Assembly (NCBI RefSeq): GCF_022664455.2
Contig: NZ_JAKRKC020000002.1
Coordinates: 1,116,001 to 1,180,000 of the forward strand
Origin: Actinomadura luzonensis
GTDB lineage: Bacteria > Actinomycetota > Actinomycetes > Streptosporangiales > Streptosporangiaceae
Reading direction: 5' to 3'
Length of the DNA: 64,000 nucleotides
Of this stretch, positions 9,011 through 16,457 are shown piece after piece (positions within the stretch are counted from its first letter, which is position 1; every line of letters begins with the position of its first letter). Under the pieces are notes generated by a model. The model worked only from the letters and a program-made list of their open reading frames with translations. It was not told the origin of the DNA and ran no database searches. Made by a program: the position numbers and the translations under genes.

Positions 9011-9828
9011 CGCGGACCGCTCCCGTGCTCCAGGCCCGCGGCCTGGTCAAGCGGTACGGGCACGTCACCGCCCTGGACGGCGCCGACTTCGACCTGCTGC
9101 CCGGCGAGGTGCTGGCCGTCATCGGCGACAACGGCGCCGGCAAGACCAGCCTCATCAAGGCCCTCACCGGCGCGCTCCAGCCCGACGCCGGCGAGATCCG
9201 GCTGGACGGCGAGCCGGTCCGCCTCCGCGACCCCCTCGACGCCCGCCGGCACGGCATCGAGACCGTCTACCAGGACCTCGCGGTGGCCGCCTCGCTCGAC
9301 GTCGCCACCAACATGTTCCTCGGCCGCGAGCTGCGCAAGCCGGGCGTGCTCGGCCGCGTCCTCCGCATGCTGGACAAACGGCGCATGCGCGAGGAGTCGG
9401 CCCGGCACATGGCCGCGCTCAAGATCGGGCTGAACTCGCTCACCCAGCCGGTCGAGACGTTGTCGGGCGGCCAGCGGCAGGGCGTGGCCGTGGCGCGGGC
9501 GGTCGCCTGGGCCACCCGCGTCGTCGTCATGGACGAGCCGACGGCCGCGCTCGGCGTCAAGGAGTCGGGGCAGGTGCTCGACCTGATCAGGCGGGTCCGC
9601 GACGGCGGCACCCCGGTCGTGCTGATCAGCCACAACATGCCGCACGTCTTCGAGATCGCCGACCGCATCCACGTCCAGCGGCTCGGCCGCCGGGTCGCCC
9701 AGCTCAAGGCGGGCGACCACGCGATGGCCGAGGTGGTGGCCATCATGACCGGCGCGCTGCGGGTCGCGGACGACGGCGCGGCCGTGGTCGACGACCAGGG
9801 CGCCGCCAGGGCCATCGGCCTGTCCTGA
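9007..9828 (+). CDS. Sugar ABC transporter ATP-binding protein (single domain)
   Basis: A 273-residue ATPase with Walker A GDNGAGKTS, signature LSGGQRQGVAVARA and Walker B VVVMDEP, followed by TAALGVKES. It has a single nucleotide-binding domain, as in FrcA, unlike the double-domain RbsA. The ATG at 9007 overlaps the permease stop and is preceded by a strong AGGAGGAA ribosome-binding site. It powers import through the RbsC-like permease. The Walker B Glu and switch His (LISHNM) are present, so it looks active. Confidence 0.9.
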   Translation: MTRTAPVLQARGLVKRYGHVTALDGADFDLLPGEVLAVIGDNGAGKTSLIKALTGALQPDAGEIRLDGEPVRLRDPLDARRHGIETVYQDLAVAASLDVATNMFLGRELRKPGVLGRVLRMLDKRRMREESARHMAALKIGLNSLTQPVETLSGGQRQGVAVARAVAWATRVVVMDEPTAALGVKESGQVLDLIRRVRDGGTPVVLISHNMPHVFEIADRIHVQRLGRRVAQLKAGDHAMAEVVAIMTGALRVADDGAAVVDDQGAARAIGLS

Positions 9829-9847
9829 CGCGGTCACGGGTCCGGGC

Positions 9848-10891
9848 ATGGGCGGGCGGCGGCGTCCCACGATGGCCGACGTGGCCCGCGAGGCCGGGGT
9901 CGCGGCGAAGACCGTCTCCCGGGTGCTGAACGGCGAGGGCCCCGTCGCCGCCGGCACCCGCGAGCGGGTGCTGGCGGTGGTCGGCAGGCTCGGCTACCGG
10001 CCCAACCTGATGGCCCGCAACATGCGGGTCGGCGCCGCCGACGCCACGGTCGGGCTGGTCGTGCCCGAGCTGGGCAACCCGTTCTTCGGCGCCGTCGCGG
10101 GCGGCGTCGAGCGCGTGGTGCGGGCCCGCGGCCTGACCCTCGTCCTGGGCTGCTCCAGCGAGACGGCCGCGCTGGAGCAGGCGCTGATCGCGACGTTCCT
10201 GGCCCGCCGGGTGAGCGCGCTCATGATCGTCCCGTCGGCCGCCGCCGAGCACCGGCACCTGCGCGCCGAACGCGCCGCCGGGCTGCCGATCGTCTTCCTC
10301 GACCGGCCGGCCGCCGGCCTGACCGCCGACTGCGTGGTGAGCGCCAACCGGCAGGGCGCGCGGACCGGCGTCGCCCACCTCCTCGCGCACGGCCACCGCC
10401 GCGTCGGCTTCATCGGCGACCGGCCCGCCGGCCTCCACCCCCGTCGCGAACGCTTCCAGGGCTACCGCGACGCGCTGGAGGAGGCGGGCCTGCCCGCCGA
10501 CCGGGCCCTGGTGGCGACCGGCCACGACCGGGAGGCCGCCGCGGCCGCCGCCCGCCGCCTCCTCGCCCTGCCCGACCCGCCGACCGCCCTGTTCACCGGC
10601 GACGACCTGGCCACGACCGGGGCCGTGGTGGCGCTGTCGGGCGCCGGGCGCCGCGACGTCGCGCTGGTCGGCTTCGACGACCCGCCCCTGGCCGAATGCC
10701 TGGACCCGCCGCTGACGGCCGTCGCCCAGGACCCGGCGGGAATGGGGGTGGCCGCGGCGGAGCTGGCCCTGTCCCGCCTGGACGGCGACCGCTCCCGCGC
10801 CCGCCGCACGGTCATCCCCACCCGCCTGGTCGTCCGCGGCTCCGGCGAGCTGCGCCCGGCACCCGGCGCGCCGCGTCCCGCCCCGTCCTGA
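9848..10891 (+). CDS. LacI-family transcriptional regulator of the sugar operon
   Basis: A 347-residue repressor with a complete N-terminal helix-turn-helix and hinge helix (TMADVAREAGVAAKTVSRVLNG, written here only as key segments MADVAREAG and TVSRVLN; hinge YRPNLMARNMR). A sugar-binding domain of the periplasmic-binding-protein type follows (VVPELGNPFF, GFDDPPLAE). It lies 19 bp after the ATPase gene and is probably co-transcribed. It most likely binds the palindromes at 6984-7015 to control both the transporter and the divergent kinase; this assignment is inferred from position and operator type. Confidence 0.87.
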   Translation: MGGRRRPTMADVAREAGVAAKTVSRVLNGEGPVAAGTRERVLAVVGRLGYRPNLMARNMRVGAADATVGLVVPELGNPFFGAVAGGVERVVRARGLTLVLGCSSETAALEQALIATFLARRVSALMIVPSAAAEHRHLRAERAAGLPIVFLDRPAAGLTADCVVSANRQGARTGVAHLLAHGHRRVGFIGDRPAGLHPRRERFQGYRDALEEAGLPADRALVATGHDREAAAAAARRLLALPDPPTALFTGDDLATTGAVVALSGAGRRDVALVGFDDPPLAECLDPPLTAVAQDPAGMGVAAAELALSRLDGDRSRARRTVIPTRLVVRGSGELRPAPGAPRPAPS

Positions 10892-10960
10892 CAGGGCCGC
10901 TGTACGGGACCGCGGAGGTGGCGCACACTGGCCCCACACGCCCACGGCGACCACGGCACC

Positions 10961-11000
10961 ACGGGACCACGGGACCACGGGACCACGGGACCACGGGAGG
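10961..11000 (+). repeat. Five 8-bp tandem repeats forming the ribosome-binding site region
   Basis: Four exact copies of ACGGGACC are followed by ACGGGAGG, whose GGGAGG is the Shine-Dalgarno sequence of the next gene (ATG at 11005). Degenerate copies precede the array. The period is not divisible by three and the array is untranslated. Slippage would change the 5' leader, not the protein. Confidence 0.9.
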
Positions 11001-11004
11001 GACG

Positions 11005-11724
11005 ATGAGCGAGGTCGAGATCCAGGCGTCCCGCGGCGCCATGCCCGCCTACCTGGCCGTCCCCGACCGGCCGGGGCCGTGGCCGGGCGTCGTCGTCGTC
11101 CACGACGCCCTCGGCATGAGCCAGGACCTGCGCGACCAGGCCGGCTGGCTGGCGGGCGAGGGCTTCCTCGCCGTCGCGCCGGACCTGTACTACTGGGGCG
11201 GCCGGCTCGCCTGCCTGCGGGCCATCGCCAGGGACTTCCGGTCCAGGCGCGGCCCGGCGTTCGACGACATCGAGGCCGCCCGCGCCTACCTGGCCGCGCG
11301 CGAGGACTGCACCGGCCGCATCGGGATCATCGGCTTCTGCATGGGCGGCGGCTTCGCGCTCGTGCTGGCCCCCGGGCACGGCTTCGAGGTCTCCGGCGTC
11401 AACTACGGCACCTCCACCGCCAGGGACTTCACCGCCAGCGCGCTCACCGGTGCCTGCCCCATCGTCGCCAGCTACGGCGCCAAGGACCTCCCCAACCGCA
11501 GGTCCGCCGCCCGGCTGGAGCGCGTGCTGACCGAGCTGGGCGTCGAGCACGACGTCAAGGAGTACCCCGACGCGGGCCACGCCTTCCTCAACGACCACAG
11601 CCGCGACCACGTGCCGCCGCTGTTCGCCGTCCTGGCCAGGCTGTCCGGCTCCCGCTACCACGAGCCGTCCGCGCGCGACGCCCGGCAGCGCATCGCCGCG
11701 TTCTTCACCAAGCACCTCACGTAG
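11005..11724 (+). CDS. Dienelactone hydrolase family protein
   Basis: A 239-residue alpha/beta hydrolase of the dienelactone hydrolase family. The nucleophile cysteine lies in GFCMGGG near residue 112, the acid in GAKDLPNR and the histidine in GHAFLND, so the Cys-Asp-His triad is complete. The substrate cannot be read from the sequence; relatives cleave dienelactones or other small esters in aromatic breakdown. The start ATG at 11005 follows GGGAGG supplied by the 8-bp tandem array, and the longer frame from 10696 only reads through the LacI gene. The 3' end overlaps the convergent hydrolase gene by 8 bp. Confidence 0.88.
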   Translation: MSEVEIQASRGAMPAYLAVPDRPGPWPGVVVVHDALGMSQDLRDQAGWLAGEGFLAVAPDLYYWGGRLACLRAIARDFRSRRGPAFDDIEAARAYLAAREDCTGRIGIIGFCMGGGFALVLAPGHGFEVSGVNYGTSTARDFTASALTGACPIVASYGAKDLPNRRSAARLERVLTELGVEHDVKEYPDAGHAFLNDHSRDHVPPLFAVLARLSGSRYHEPSARDARQRIAAFFTKHLT

Positions 11725-12661
11725 CGGCGGCGCGGGCCTCCTCCGCCAGCGCGGCCAGGAGCTCGCCCGCCCGTCCGAACCCCACCAGGTGGCCCTCGCC
11801 GGGGAAAGCGGTCAGGCGGGCGCGGGGCAGCGCCGCGGCCAGGGCCTCGGCGTGGGCGAGCGGCACGAGCCCGTCGAGCGCCCCGTGGAAGATCCGCACC
11901 GGCGCCTCGACGTCGCCGGGCCGGAAACCCCACGGCATGGCCAGCACCGCCCAGTCCCGCACCTGCCCGGCCGTGCCCTGGCGGAAGGCCAGCGCGTACG
12001 ACTCCAGCAGGCTGCGCCGCACCTCCGGCCGGGCCGCCACCCGCCGGTCCGGCTCCGGCAGCGCGTCCAGCAGCCGCTGGAACGCGGTCAGCGGGTGGGC
12101 CCGCGCGCCCGCCACCACCAGGCGGGCCAGGCCCGGGGCGCGCCGCGACAGCCGTACCAGCCGCCGCGGCTCCGGCCCCAGGCCCGCCAGGGACTCCGGC
12201 CGCTCCAGCGGGCCGACGCCGCTGACCAGCGCGACCGCGCTCACCCGGTCGGCCAGCGCCCAGGCGCAGGCCAGCGCGTACGGCGCCCCCGCCGCGCCCC
12301 CGAGCACCGCGAACCGCCCCAGCCCCAGATGATCGGCCAGCCGCCGGACGTCGTGCGGCCAGTCCAGCAGGATGCGCCCCGGCTGCGGCGCGGACCCGCC
12401 GAGCCCCGGCCGGTCCGCCGACACCCACAGGATGCCCCGCTCACGCAGGAACGCCGCCGGCACGACGGCCGCCCGGCGCGCCCCCGGCAGGCCGGGGAAC
12501 TCCAGCACCGGCGTGCCCCGCGGGTCGCCCCGCCACGCGTACGCCAGCACCCGCCCGCCCGGCAGGACCAGCGTCCCCTCCGCGCCCTGCCCGGGCGCGC
12601 CCGCGCCGGGGTCCGTCAGCGCGGGGCGGCCCGTCCGCTCCGGGACGAGGTGCGCGGCCAT
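11717..12661 (-). CDS. Alpha/beta-hydrolase fold protein lacking the nucleophile serine
   Basis: A 314-residue alpha/beta-hydrolase fold protein. The oxyanion region (EFPGLPGAR), the acid (GALDGLVP) and the histidine (GEGHLVGFG) are in place. At the nucleophile elbow, where relatives have GxSxG, this protein has GGAAGAPYALA: the Ser codon position reads GCG (Ala). It may therefore be catalytically dead, or act as a binding or regulatory protein. It lies 7 bp downstream of the VOC gene on the same strand and probably shares its transcript. The fold call is firm; the loss of activity is inferred. Confidence 0.82.
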   Translation of the reverse strand: MAAHLVPERTGRPALTDPGAGAPGQGAEGTLVLPGGRVLAYAWRGDPRGTPVLEFPGLPGARRAAVVPAAFLRERGILWVSADRPGLGGSAPQPGRILLDWPHDVRRLADHLGLGRFAVLGGAAGAPYALACAWALADRVSAVALVSGVGPLERPESLAGLGPEPRRLVRLSRRAPGLARLVVAGARAHPLTAFQRLLDALPEPDRRVAARPEVRRSLLESYALAFRQGTAGQVRDWAVLAMPWGFRPGDVEAPVRIFHGALDGLVPLAHAEALAAALPRARLTAFPGEGHLVGFGRAGELLAALAEEARAAAT

Positions 12662-12668
12662 CGCCGGC

Positions 12669-13022
12669 TCACCTGCTCCCGGCGCCCGACAGCAGGCCGA
12701 CGACGTTGCCCATCGGATCGGCGAACATCGCGAACCGCAGCTCCGCCGAGATCTCCGTCGGCGGCACCACGCGGGAGCCGCCCAGCTCGGCGGCCCGGGC
12801 GAGCGCGGCCTCCAGGTCCTCGACCTGGACGTAGATCGTGACGTACGGCGGCATGCCGCCCTTCGTCCGCATGATCCCGCCGCTGGGGCCCTCGCCGGGT
12901 TCGAGCAGCGCGTACTCGGGGCCGGCCTCCTCGGCCTTCCAGCCGAACAGGTCGGCGTAGAAGTCCCGCAGGGCTTCCTTGTCCGGTCCGCCGATCTCCC
13001 AGTGCACTACAGGATGTGACAT
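12669..13022 (-). CDS. VOC (glyoxalase/bleomycin-resistance) family protein
   Basis: A 117-residue protein with two beta-alpha-beta-beta-beta modules typical of the vicinal oxygen chelate fold (HPVVHWEI at the start, FADPMGNVVGLL at the end). The ATG at 13022 is preferred over a GTG 36 bases upstream because GGAGAGGAG lies in front of it and the family starts here. Members bind a metal ion and act as small-molecule dioxygenases, isomerases or resistance proteins; the substrate is unknown. It is followed by the hydrolase gene after 7 bp, suggesting a two-gene operon. Confidence 0.85.
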   Translation of the reverse strand: MSHPVVHWEIGGPDKEALRDFYADLFGWKAEEAGPEYALLEPGEGPSGGIMRTKGGMPPYVTIYVQVEDLEAALARAAELGGSRVVPPTEISAELRFAMFADPMGNVVGLLSGAGSR

Positions 13023-13082
13023 GACGGGCTCCTCTCCCCGCAGCCTCCTCACGATCACGGCCGTCTCAGCTGGACGGCCGGC

Positions 13083-13355
13083 TCACCAGGACCGGCTCTC
13101 GGCCTCCGCCGGGCCGGCCGACACGGCGACGTCCTGCCAGCCGATGGCGGCCAGCTTGCGCGCCAGGTCGGTGAGCGCCCGCGAGGCGGCCAGCTCGTCG
13201 CCGATCTCCGGCACCGCCGGGTCGTCCGGGTTGCGGCGGGCCCGTCCCGAGCCCTCCACGCGCGAGCCGTCACGTGTCGTCAGCACGGCCCGGGCGCTGG
13301 TGTCGTCGCCCTCCTCGGCCAGGTACACCTGCACCGTCCACTGCTTGGCTTCCAT
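13083..13355 (-). CDS. DUF1876 (Rv1738-like) small protein
   Basis: A 90-residue protein beginning MEAKQWTVQVYLAEE, with the conserved ATTRDG-like segment (VLTTRDGSRVEG) and a C-terminal helix rich in Ala and Leu. This matches the DUF1876 family, whose best-known member, Rv1738 of Mycobacterium tuberculosis, is induced in hypoxia through DosR and resembles ribosome hibernation factors in fold. The ATG at 13355 follows GGAGGTCGCC; an ATG 21 bases upstream is less well placed. A DosR-like half-palindrome lies about 50 bp upstream (13404-13417). A stress or dormancy role is inferred from the family. Confidence 0.82.
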   Translation of the reverse strand: MEAKQWTVQVYLAEEGDDTSARAVLTTRDGSRVEGSGRARRNPDDPAVPEIGDELAASRALTDLARKLAAIGWQDVAVSAGPAEAESRSW

Positions 13356-13403
13356 GGCGACCTCCTCACCCTCCATGGCACCGGGCCGCGCACGCGCGGG
13401 CCA

Positions 13404-13417
13404 GGGACCAAGGCCCC
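13404..13417. promoter_or_regulatory. DosR/DevR-like box upstream of the DUF1876 gene
   Basis: GGGACCAAGGCCCC is an imperfect inverted repeat (10 of 14 positions symmetric). It resembles the GGGAC...GTCCC core of DosR/DevR boxes that control dormancy genes in actinobacteria. It sits 49 bp before the DUF1876 start codon. The match is partial, so this is tentative. Confidence 0.35.
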
Positions 13418-13532
13418 AAGACCCACCTGCCGAACGACCCTGCGGGCAGGGCCTTGCGGACCTGCCCGCGCCCGGCCGCCCGGCGCAGGCTGGTGAACCA
13501 CAACCGGACCGACCAGAGGAGGGACGAGGATC

Positions 13533-13628
13533 ATGGGACGCGTGCGGATCGCCCTTCGGCCACGGCCACGACGCCGGCCGCAGCAGCTGGACCTGCGGAC
13601 CCCCTCCGGACGGCCCCTGCCGTACTGA
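13533..13628 (+). CDS. Possible 31-residue basic peptide
   Basis: A short reading frame from ATG 13533 to TGA 13628, preceded by a strong purine-rich GAGGAGGGACGAGGA tract. The predicted peptide is very basic (many Arg and Pro) and has no recognised family. The ribosome-binding site is better than in many real genes of the window, but the composition is also what random GC-rich DNA gives. Treat as a candidate only. Confidence 0.25.
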   Translation: MGRVRIALRPRPRRRPQQLDLRTPSGRPLPY

Positions 13629-13777
13629 GCGGAACCCCGCCGACCCCCCGAGAACGCCGGCCCCCAGAACGCCGGCTCGCTGACCTCGCCGGCCCCCGAC
13701 CCCGCCCGGGGCCCCACCTCGCCGGCCCTGTCAGGCGGGCCCGACGCGGCCGAGAGGCCCGGACCGGCGGACGGGCG

Positions 13778-14602
13778 TCAGCCGCGCAGGCCCGCGAACA
13801 GGTCCTCCTCGTGAGCCGGGGCCTGCACCTTGGACAGCACCCGCTCGAACGCCTCGTGCGAGAACGCCTGCTGCTGAGCCTCCTCCGGCATGCGCAGCAG
13901 GAAGATGTTGTCGCCCTGGCTCTCGTGCGCCCGCAGCGCCTTGAGCTTGCGCTCGGTGTAGGCGGCGACGTCGATGACGGTCGTGACGCGCTCGTCGGGG
14001 GTGCCGAAGTCGTCGGACGGCTCGAAACCGCCGAGATCGACCCCGTTGTCGCGCATCAGCTCGAACATCCGCTTGATCGCCGAACGCGGCATGGCCGTGT
14101 AGTAGAACTTGTCGGGAATGCCGGTCGCCTCCACGGCCGCGGCCGTGATGCGGTGCGTCTGCACGTGGTCGGGGTGGCCGTAGCCGCCCCCGCCCGTCTC
14201 GTCGTAGGTCACCACGACCTGGGGCCGGTAGCGCTCCATCAGCTCGCCGAGCCTGGCCGCCGCCTCCTCCACGGGGACGTTGGCGAACGCGTCCGGATGC
14301 CCGTTGCCCGCCCAGCCGTCCATGCCGGAGTCGCGGTAGCCGAGCAGCTCCAGGTGGTCGATGCCCAGGTGGGCGACCGACTCGCGCAGCTCGCCCAGGC
14401 GGCGCGCCGCCACCGCCTCGTCGTCGTGCCCCTCGTCGCCCGGTTTGCGGCCGTCCTGGTCGTCGCCCTGCTCGCCGTTGGTGCAGGTGACCAGGACGGT
14501 GCGGACGCCCTCCTCGGTGTAGCGGGCCAGGATGCCGCCGGTGCTGAGACATTCGTCGTCGGGGTGGGCGTGGACGACCATGAGGGTGAGTTCCCGATCC
14601 AT
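13778..14602 (-). CDS. PIG-L/LmbE-family deacetylase (MshB/Mca-like)
   Basis: A 274-residue zinc-dependent deacetylase. The metal site is visible as AHPDDE near residue 12 and HPDH near residue 142; the DETGG loop between them is typical. The family includes MshB and Mca, the mycothiol-pathway deacetylase and conjugate amidase of actinobacteria, and GlcNAc deacetylases acting on antibiotics. The sequence does not match Mca closely enough for me to give a symbol. The gene stands alone on the minus strand. ATG 14602 is the natural start because the HAHPDDE strand follows it directly. Confidence 0.85.
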   Translation of the reverse strand: MDRELTLMVVHAHPDDECLSTGGILARYTEEGVRTVLVTCTNGEQGDDQDGRKPGDEGHDDEAVAARRLGELRESVAHLGIDHLELLGYRDSGMDGWAGNGHPDAFANVPVEEAAARLGELMERYRPQVVVTYDETGGGGYGHPDHVQTHRITAAAVEATGIPDKFYYTAMPRSAIKRMFELMRDNGVDLGGFEPSDDFGTPDERVTTVIDVAAYTERKLKALRAHESQGDNIFLLRMPEEAQQQAFSHEAFERVLSKVQAPAHEEDLFAGLRG

Positions 14603-14759
14603 GTGCCGAAACCCTACCCGCCCGCACCGACAATCTTCGCCCCGGTCGTGCCCGCCGCCCTTCGGCTTGAGCCGGGCTCACGGAGGGGCCGTGGCGGGCG
14701 GACGGCCGGGGGGAGCGGGCCTGCGCCGCATCGGCAAGGTCCGAGGTGGCGCAGGGGGG

Positions 14760-16280
14760 TCAGCCGCGGGTGGAGGGGGGTGGGAAGGAGCCCTGGTCGT
14801 TCAGGAGGTCGGTGACGTCGGTGGCGCGGAGCATGGCGGGGGTGAGCAGCCGGGCGCGCTCCTCCGGGACGCCGCCGGCGAGGGCGGCCTCGGTGAGGGC
14901 GGAGCCGAGCCACCCGGCGTCCAGGGCGCGTCCGTCCGGGCGGCGCAGCAGCGGCTCGCCCAGCGGGCGGCTCGTGCACAGGATGCGCAGCAGCGGCCGC
15001 ACCAGCGGGCTGACCAGGAAGGCGGTGACGTCGTCGCGGCCGTGGTTGACCGTGACGACGACCGGCTGGCTGGTGGGGCCGTCGGGCACGCTGCGGACGT
15101 CCTGCCGGGTGAGGCCGGCCAGCGCCTCGACCGCCGCGCCCGTCAGCTCCAGCAACGCGACCGCCGCCGCCTCCGTCGTCCGGCCGTCCGCGTGCAGGCG
15201 GGCGACGCCCTTGCGGAGCAGCCGCCGCTCGTCGGCGCCGAGCGTCCGCGCGGTGCCGGGACGGCGGGCCCTGGTGATCCTCGGGCCGGCGACCTGGTTG
15301 TGCCGGACGACGCCGCACCGCCAGGCGAAGGAGTAGAACGACAGCAGCGCGGCCCGCTTGCGGCTCACCGTCTTGCTGGTCAGCGGCCGGCCGGGAGTGC
15401 GGGCGATGGAGCCGCGGCGGGCCGCCTCGCAGAACGCCTCCAGGTGCGCCCCGGTGACGGCCAGCAGCTCGACGTCCGGCTCGGCCTCGGGCAGCCAGCG
15501 CAGGAACGACGCCATCACCTGCAGGGCGACCTGGCGGGTGGCGGCGGACGGCTTGTCGTGCAGCCACGCGGCCACGACGCGCCAGGTCTGCGGGTCGAGG
15601 GCGTCCACCAGGTCGACGTCGGCGGCGGGCGCCTCGCCGCCGTCGCGCGGCTTGCGGCGCGGCCGCAGCCCCGGGAGGTCGCCGACGCTCGTGACGCCGC
15701 TCGGCAGGGCGGGGGTCGCGGGGGTCGCGTCGCCGCCGGAGGGCTCGGGCGCCCGGGGGCCGGGGTGCGCCTGCGGGCCGGGGGCATCCGACGCCCGGGA
15801 GGGGGAGCGGGGACGGGTGCCGGTCGGTGGGTGGGGGCGGAGGGGCGTGGGGTCGTCCTCGGGAGTGGGGGGCCAGGGCTCAGCGGGGGCCGGCGGACCG
15901 GCGGGCCTGGGCGCGGTGGGGGCCGCGGGCATGGCTGGGGCGGGGGCCGGTAACCGGTGGTCGGGGGCTGGGGACGGGCGGTTGTGCTCGCTCGCGTCGT
16001 GCGGCCGCGCTGGTGCGGGGGTGGTGCCGCGGACGGTCTCGCGCCTCGGCAGGCGGAACTCCTTCCGCTCCTGGCCGTGGTCGTCCCGCTCCTGCCCGTG
16101 GTCGTCGGTGCCGGGCCGCGGGTCTTCCTGGCCGCCCGGGAGGGCAGGCTCGGTACGGGGGTCGCCTTCGCGCATGGTCAGCATGGCACCGGGGCCGGGC
16201 AGGCGGGCGGGAACCCGCCGCGGACGCCGGCGACGGCAGGCGTCCGGGAGGCGGGGGGAGTCAGAGGGGTCCGGGGGCAC
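14760..16280 (-). CDS. Degenerate tyrosine-recombinase-like protein with Pro-rich N-terminus
   Basis: Up to 506 residues. The first 200 are proline-rich and probably disordered. Residues 225-330 look like a core-binding (SAM-like) domain of XerC/D-type recombinases (SAATRQVALQVMASFLRWL, then SKTVSRKRAALLSFYSFA). The C-terminal part follows the catalytic-domain pattern but lacks its residues: the first catalytic Arg motif (GLRxxE in relatives) reads GAAVEAL, the HxLR motif reads TPAMLRA, and no clear Tyr nucleophile follows. It probably binds DNA or a partner without recombining. The start is uncertain: GTG 16280 is the longest, while ATG 16184 or 16175 avoids part of the low-complexity leader. 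No att-like repeats or phage genes surround it. Confidence 0.6.
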   Translation of the reverse strand: MPPDPSDSPRLPDACRRRRPRRVPARLPGPGAMLTMREGDPRTEPALPGGQEDPRPGTDDHGQERDDHGQERKEFRLPRRETVRGTTPAPARPHDASEHNRPSPAPDHRLPAPAPAMPAAPTAPRPAGPPAPAEPWPPTPEDDPTPLRPHPPTGTRPRSPSRASDAPGPQAHPGPRAPEPSGGDATPATPALPSGVTSVGDLPGLRPRRKPRDGGEAPAADVDLVDALDPQTWRVVAAWLHDKPSAATRQVALQVMASFLRWLPEAEPDVELLAVTGAHLEAFCEAARRGSIARTPGRPLTSKTVSRKRAALLSFYSFAWRCGVVRHNQVAGPRITRARRPGTARTLGADERRLLRKGVARLHADGRTTEAAAVALLELTGAAVEALAGLTRQDVRSVPDGPTSQPVVVTVNHGRDDVTAFLVSPLVRPLLRILCTSRPLGEPLLRRPDGRALDAGWLGSALTEAALAGGVPEERARLLTPAMLRATDVTDLLNDQGSFPPPSTRG

Positions 16281-16441
16281 GGTACGAGGAACACGGGGGT
16301 GGCCGTCGCGGCGGCATGGCGCGTGCGACGACCCGAGCCTGGCAGACCGATCATGATCTCGATCTTCTCACGAACACTGCCCCCAGAAGACCTCGACAGT
16401 CCGATCAGTCCCACCCGAATCGGGGGTTACAGCACTTTTGG

Positions 16442-16457
16442 CTGAGCGGCGGCTCAG
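16442..16457. terminator. Short stem-loop overlapping the stop of the TTC38-like gene
   Basis: CTGAGC and GCTCAG form a 6-bp stem with a 4-base loop across the stop codon of the minus-strand gene. CCAAAAG follows in the transcript direction. It is a weak candidate terminator. Confidence 0.3.

Larger units (their letters stand above)
13356..13777. other. Sparse 420-bp intergenic region
   Basis: No long gene is supported here; the frames that cross it are arginine/proline-rich shadows. It holds the DosR-like box, one possible 31-codon gene (13533-13628), a direct repeat of about 13 bases (ACCTCGCCGGCCC near 13683 and 13716) and a GGCCCC/GGGGCC stem (13691-13696 and 13708-13713). The stem could terminate the minus-strand deacetylase gene ending at 13778. 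Confidence 0.5.

Noticed and set aside
16349..16358. GATCATGATC palindrome
   Set aside because: Ten bases is short, no regulator adjoins and the flanks are not symmetric, so it was not listed as an operator.
14760..16453. Integrated element or prophage
   Set aside because: Only one recombinase-like gene is present, without catalytic residues, and no tRNA, att repeats or phage genes flank it.
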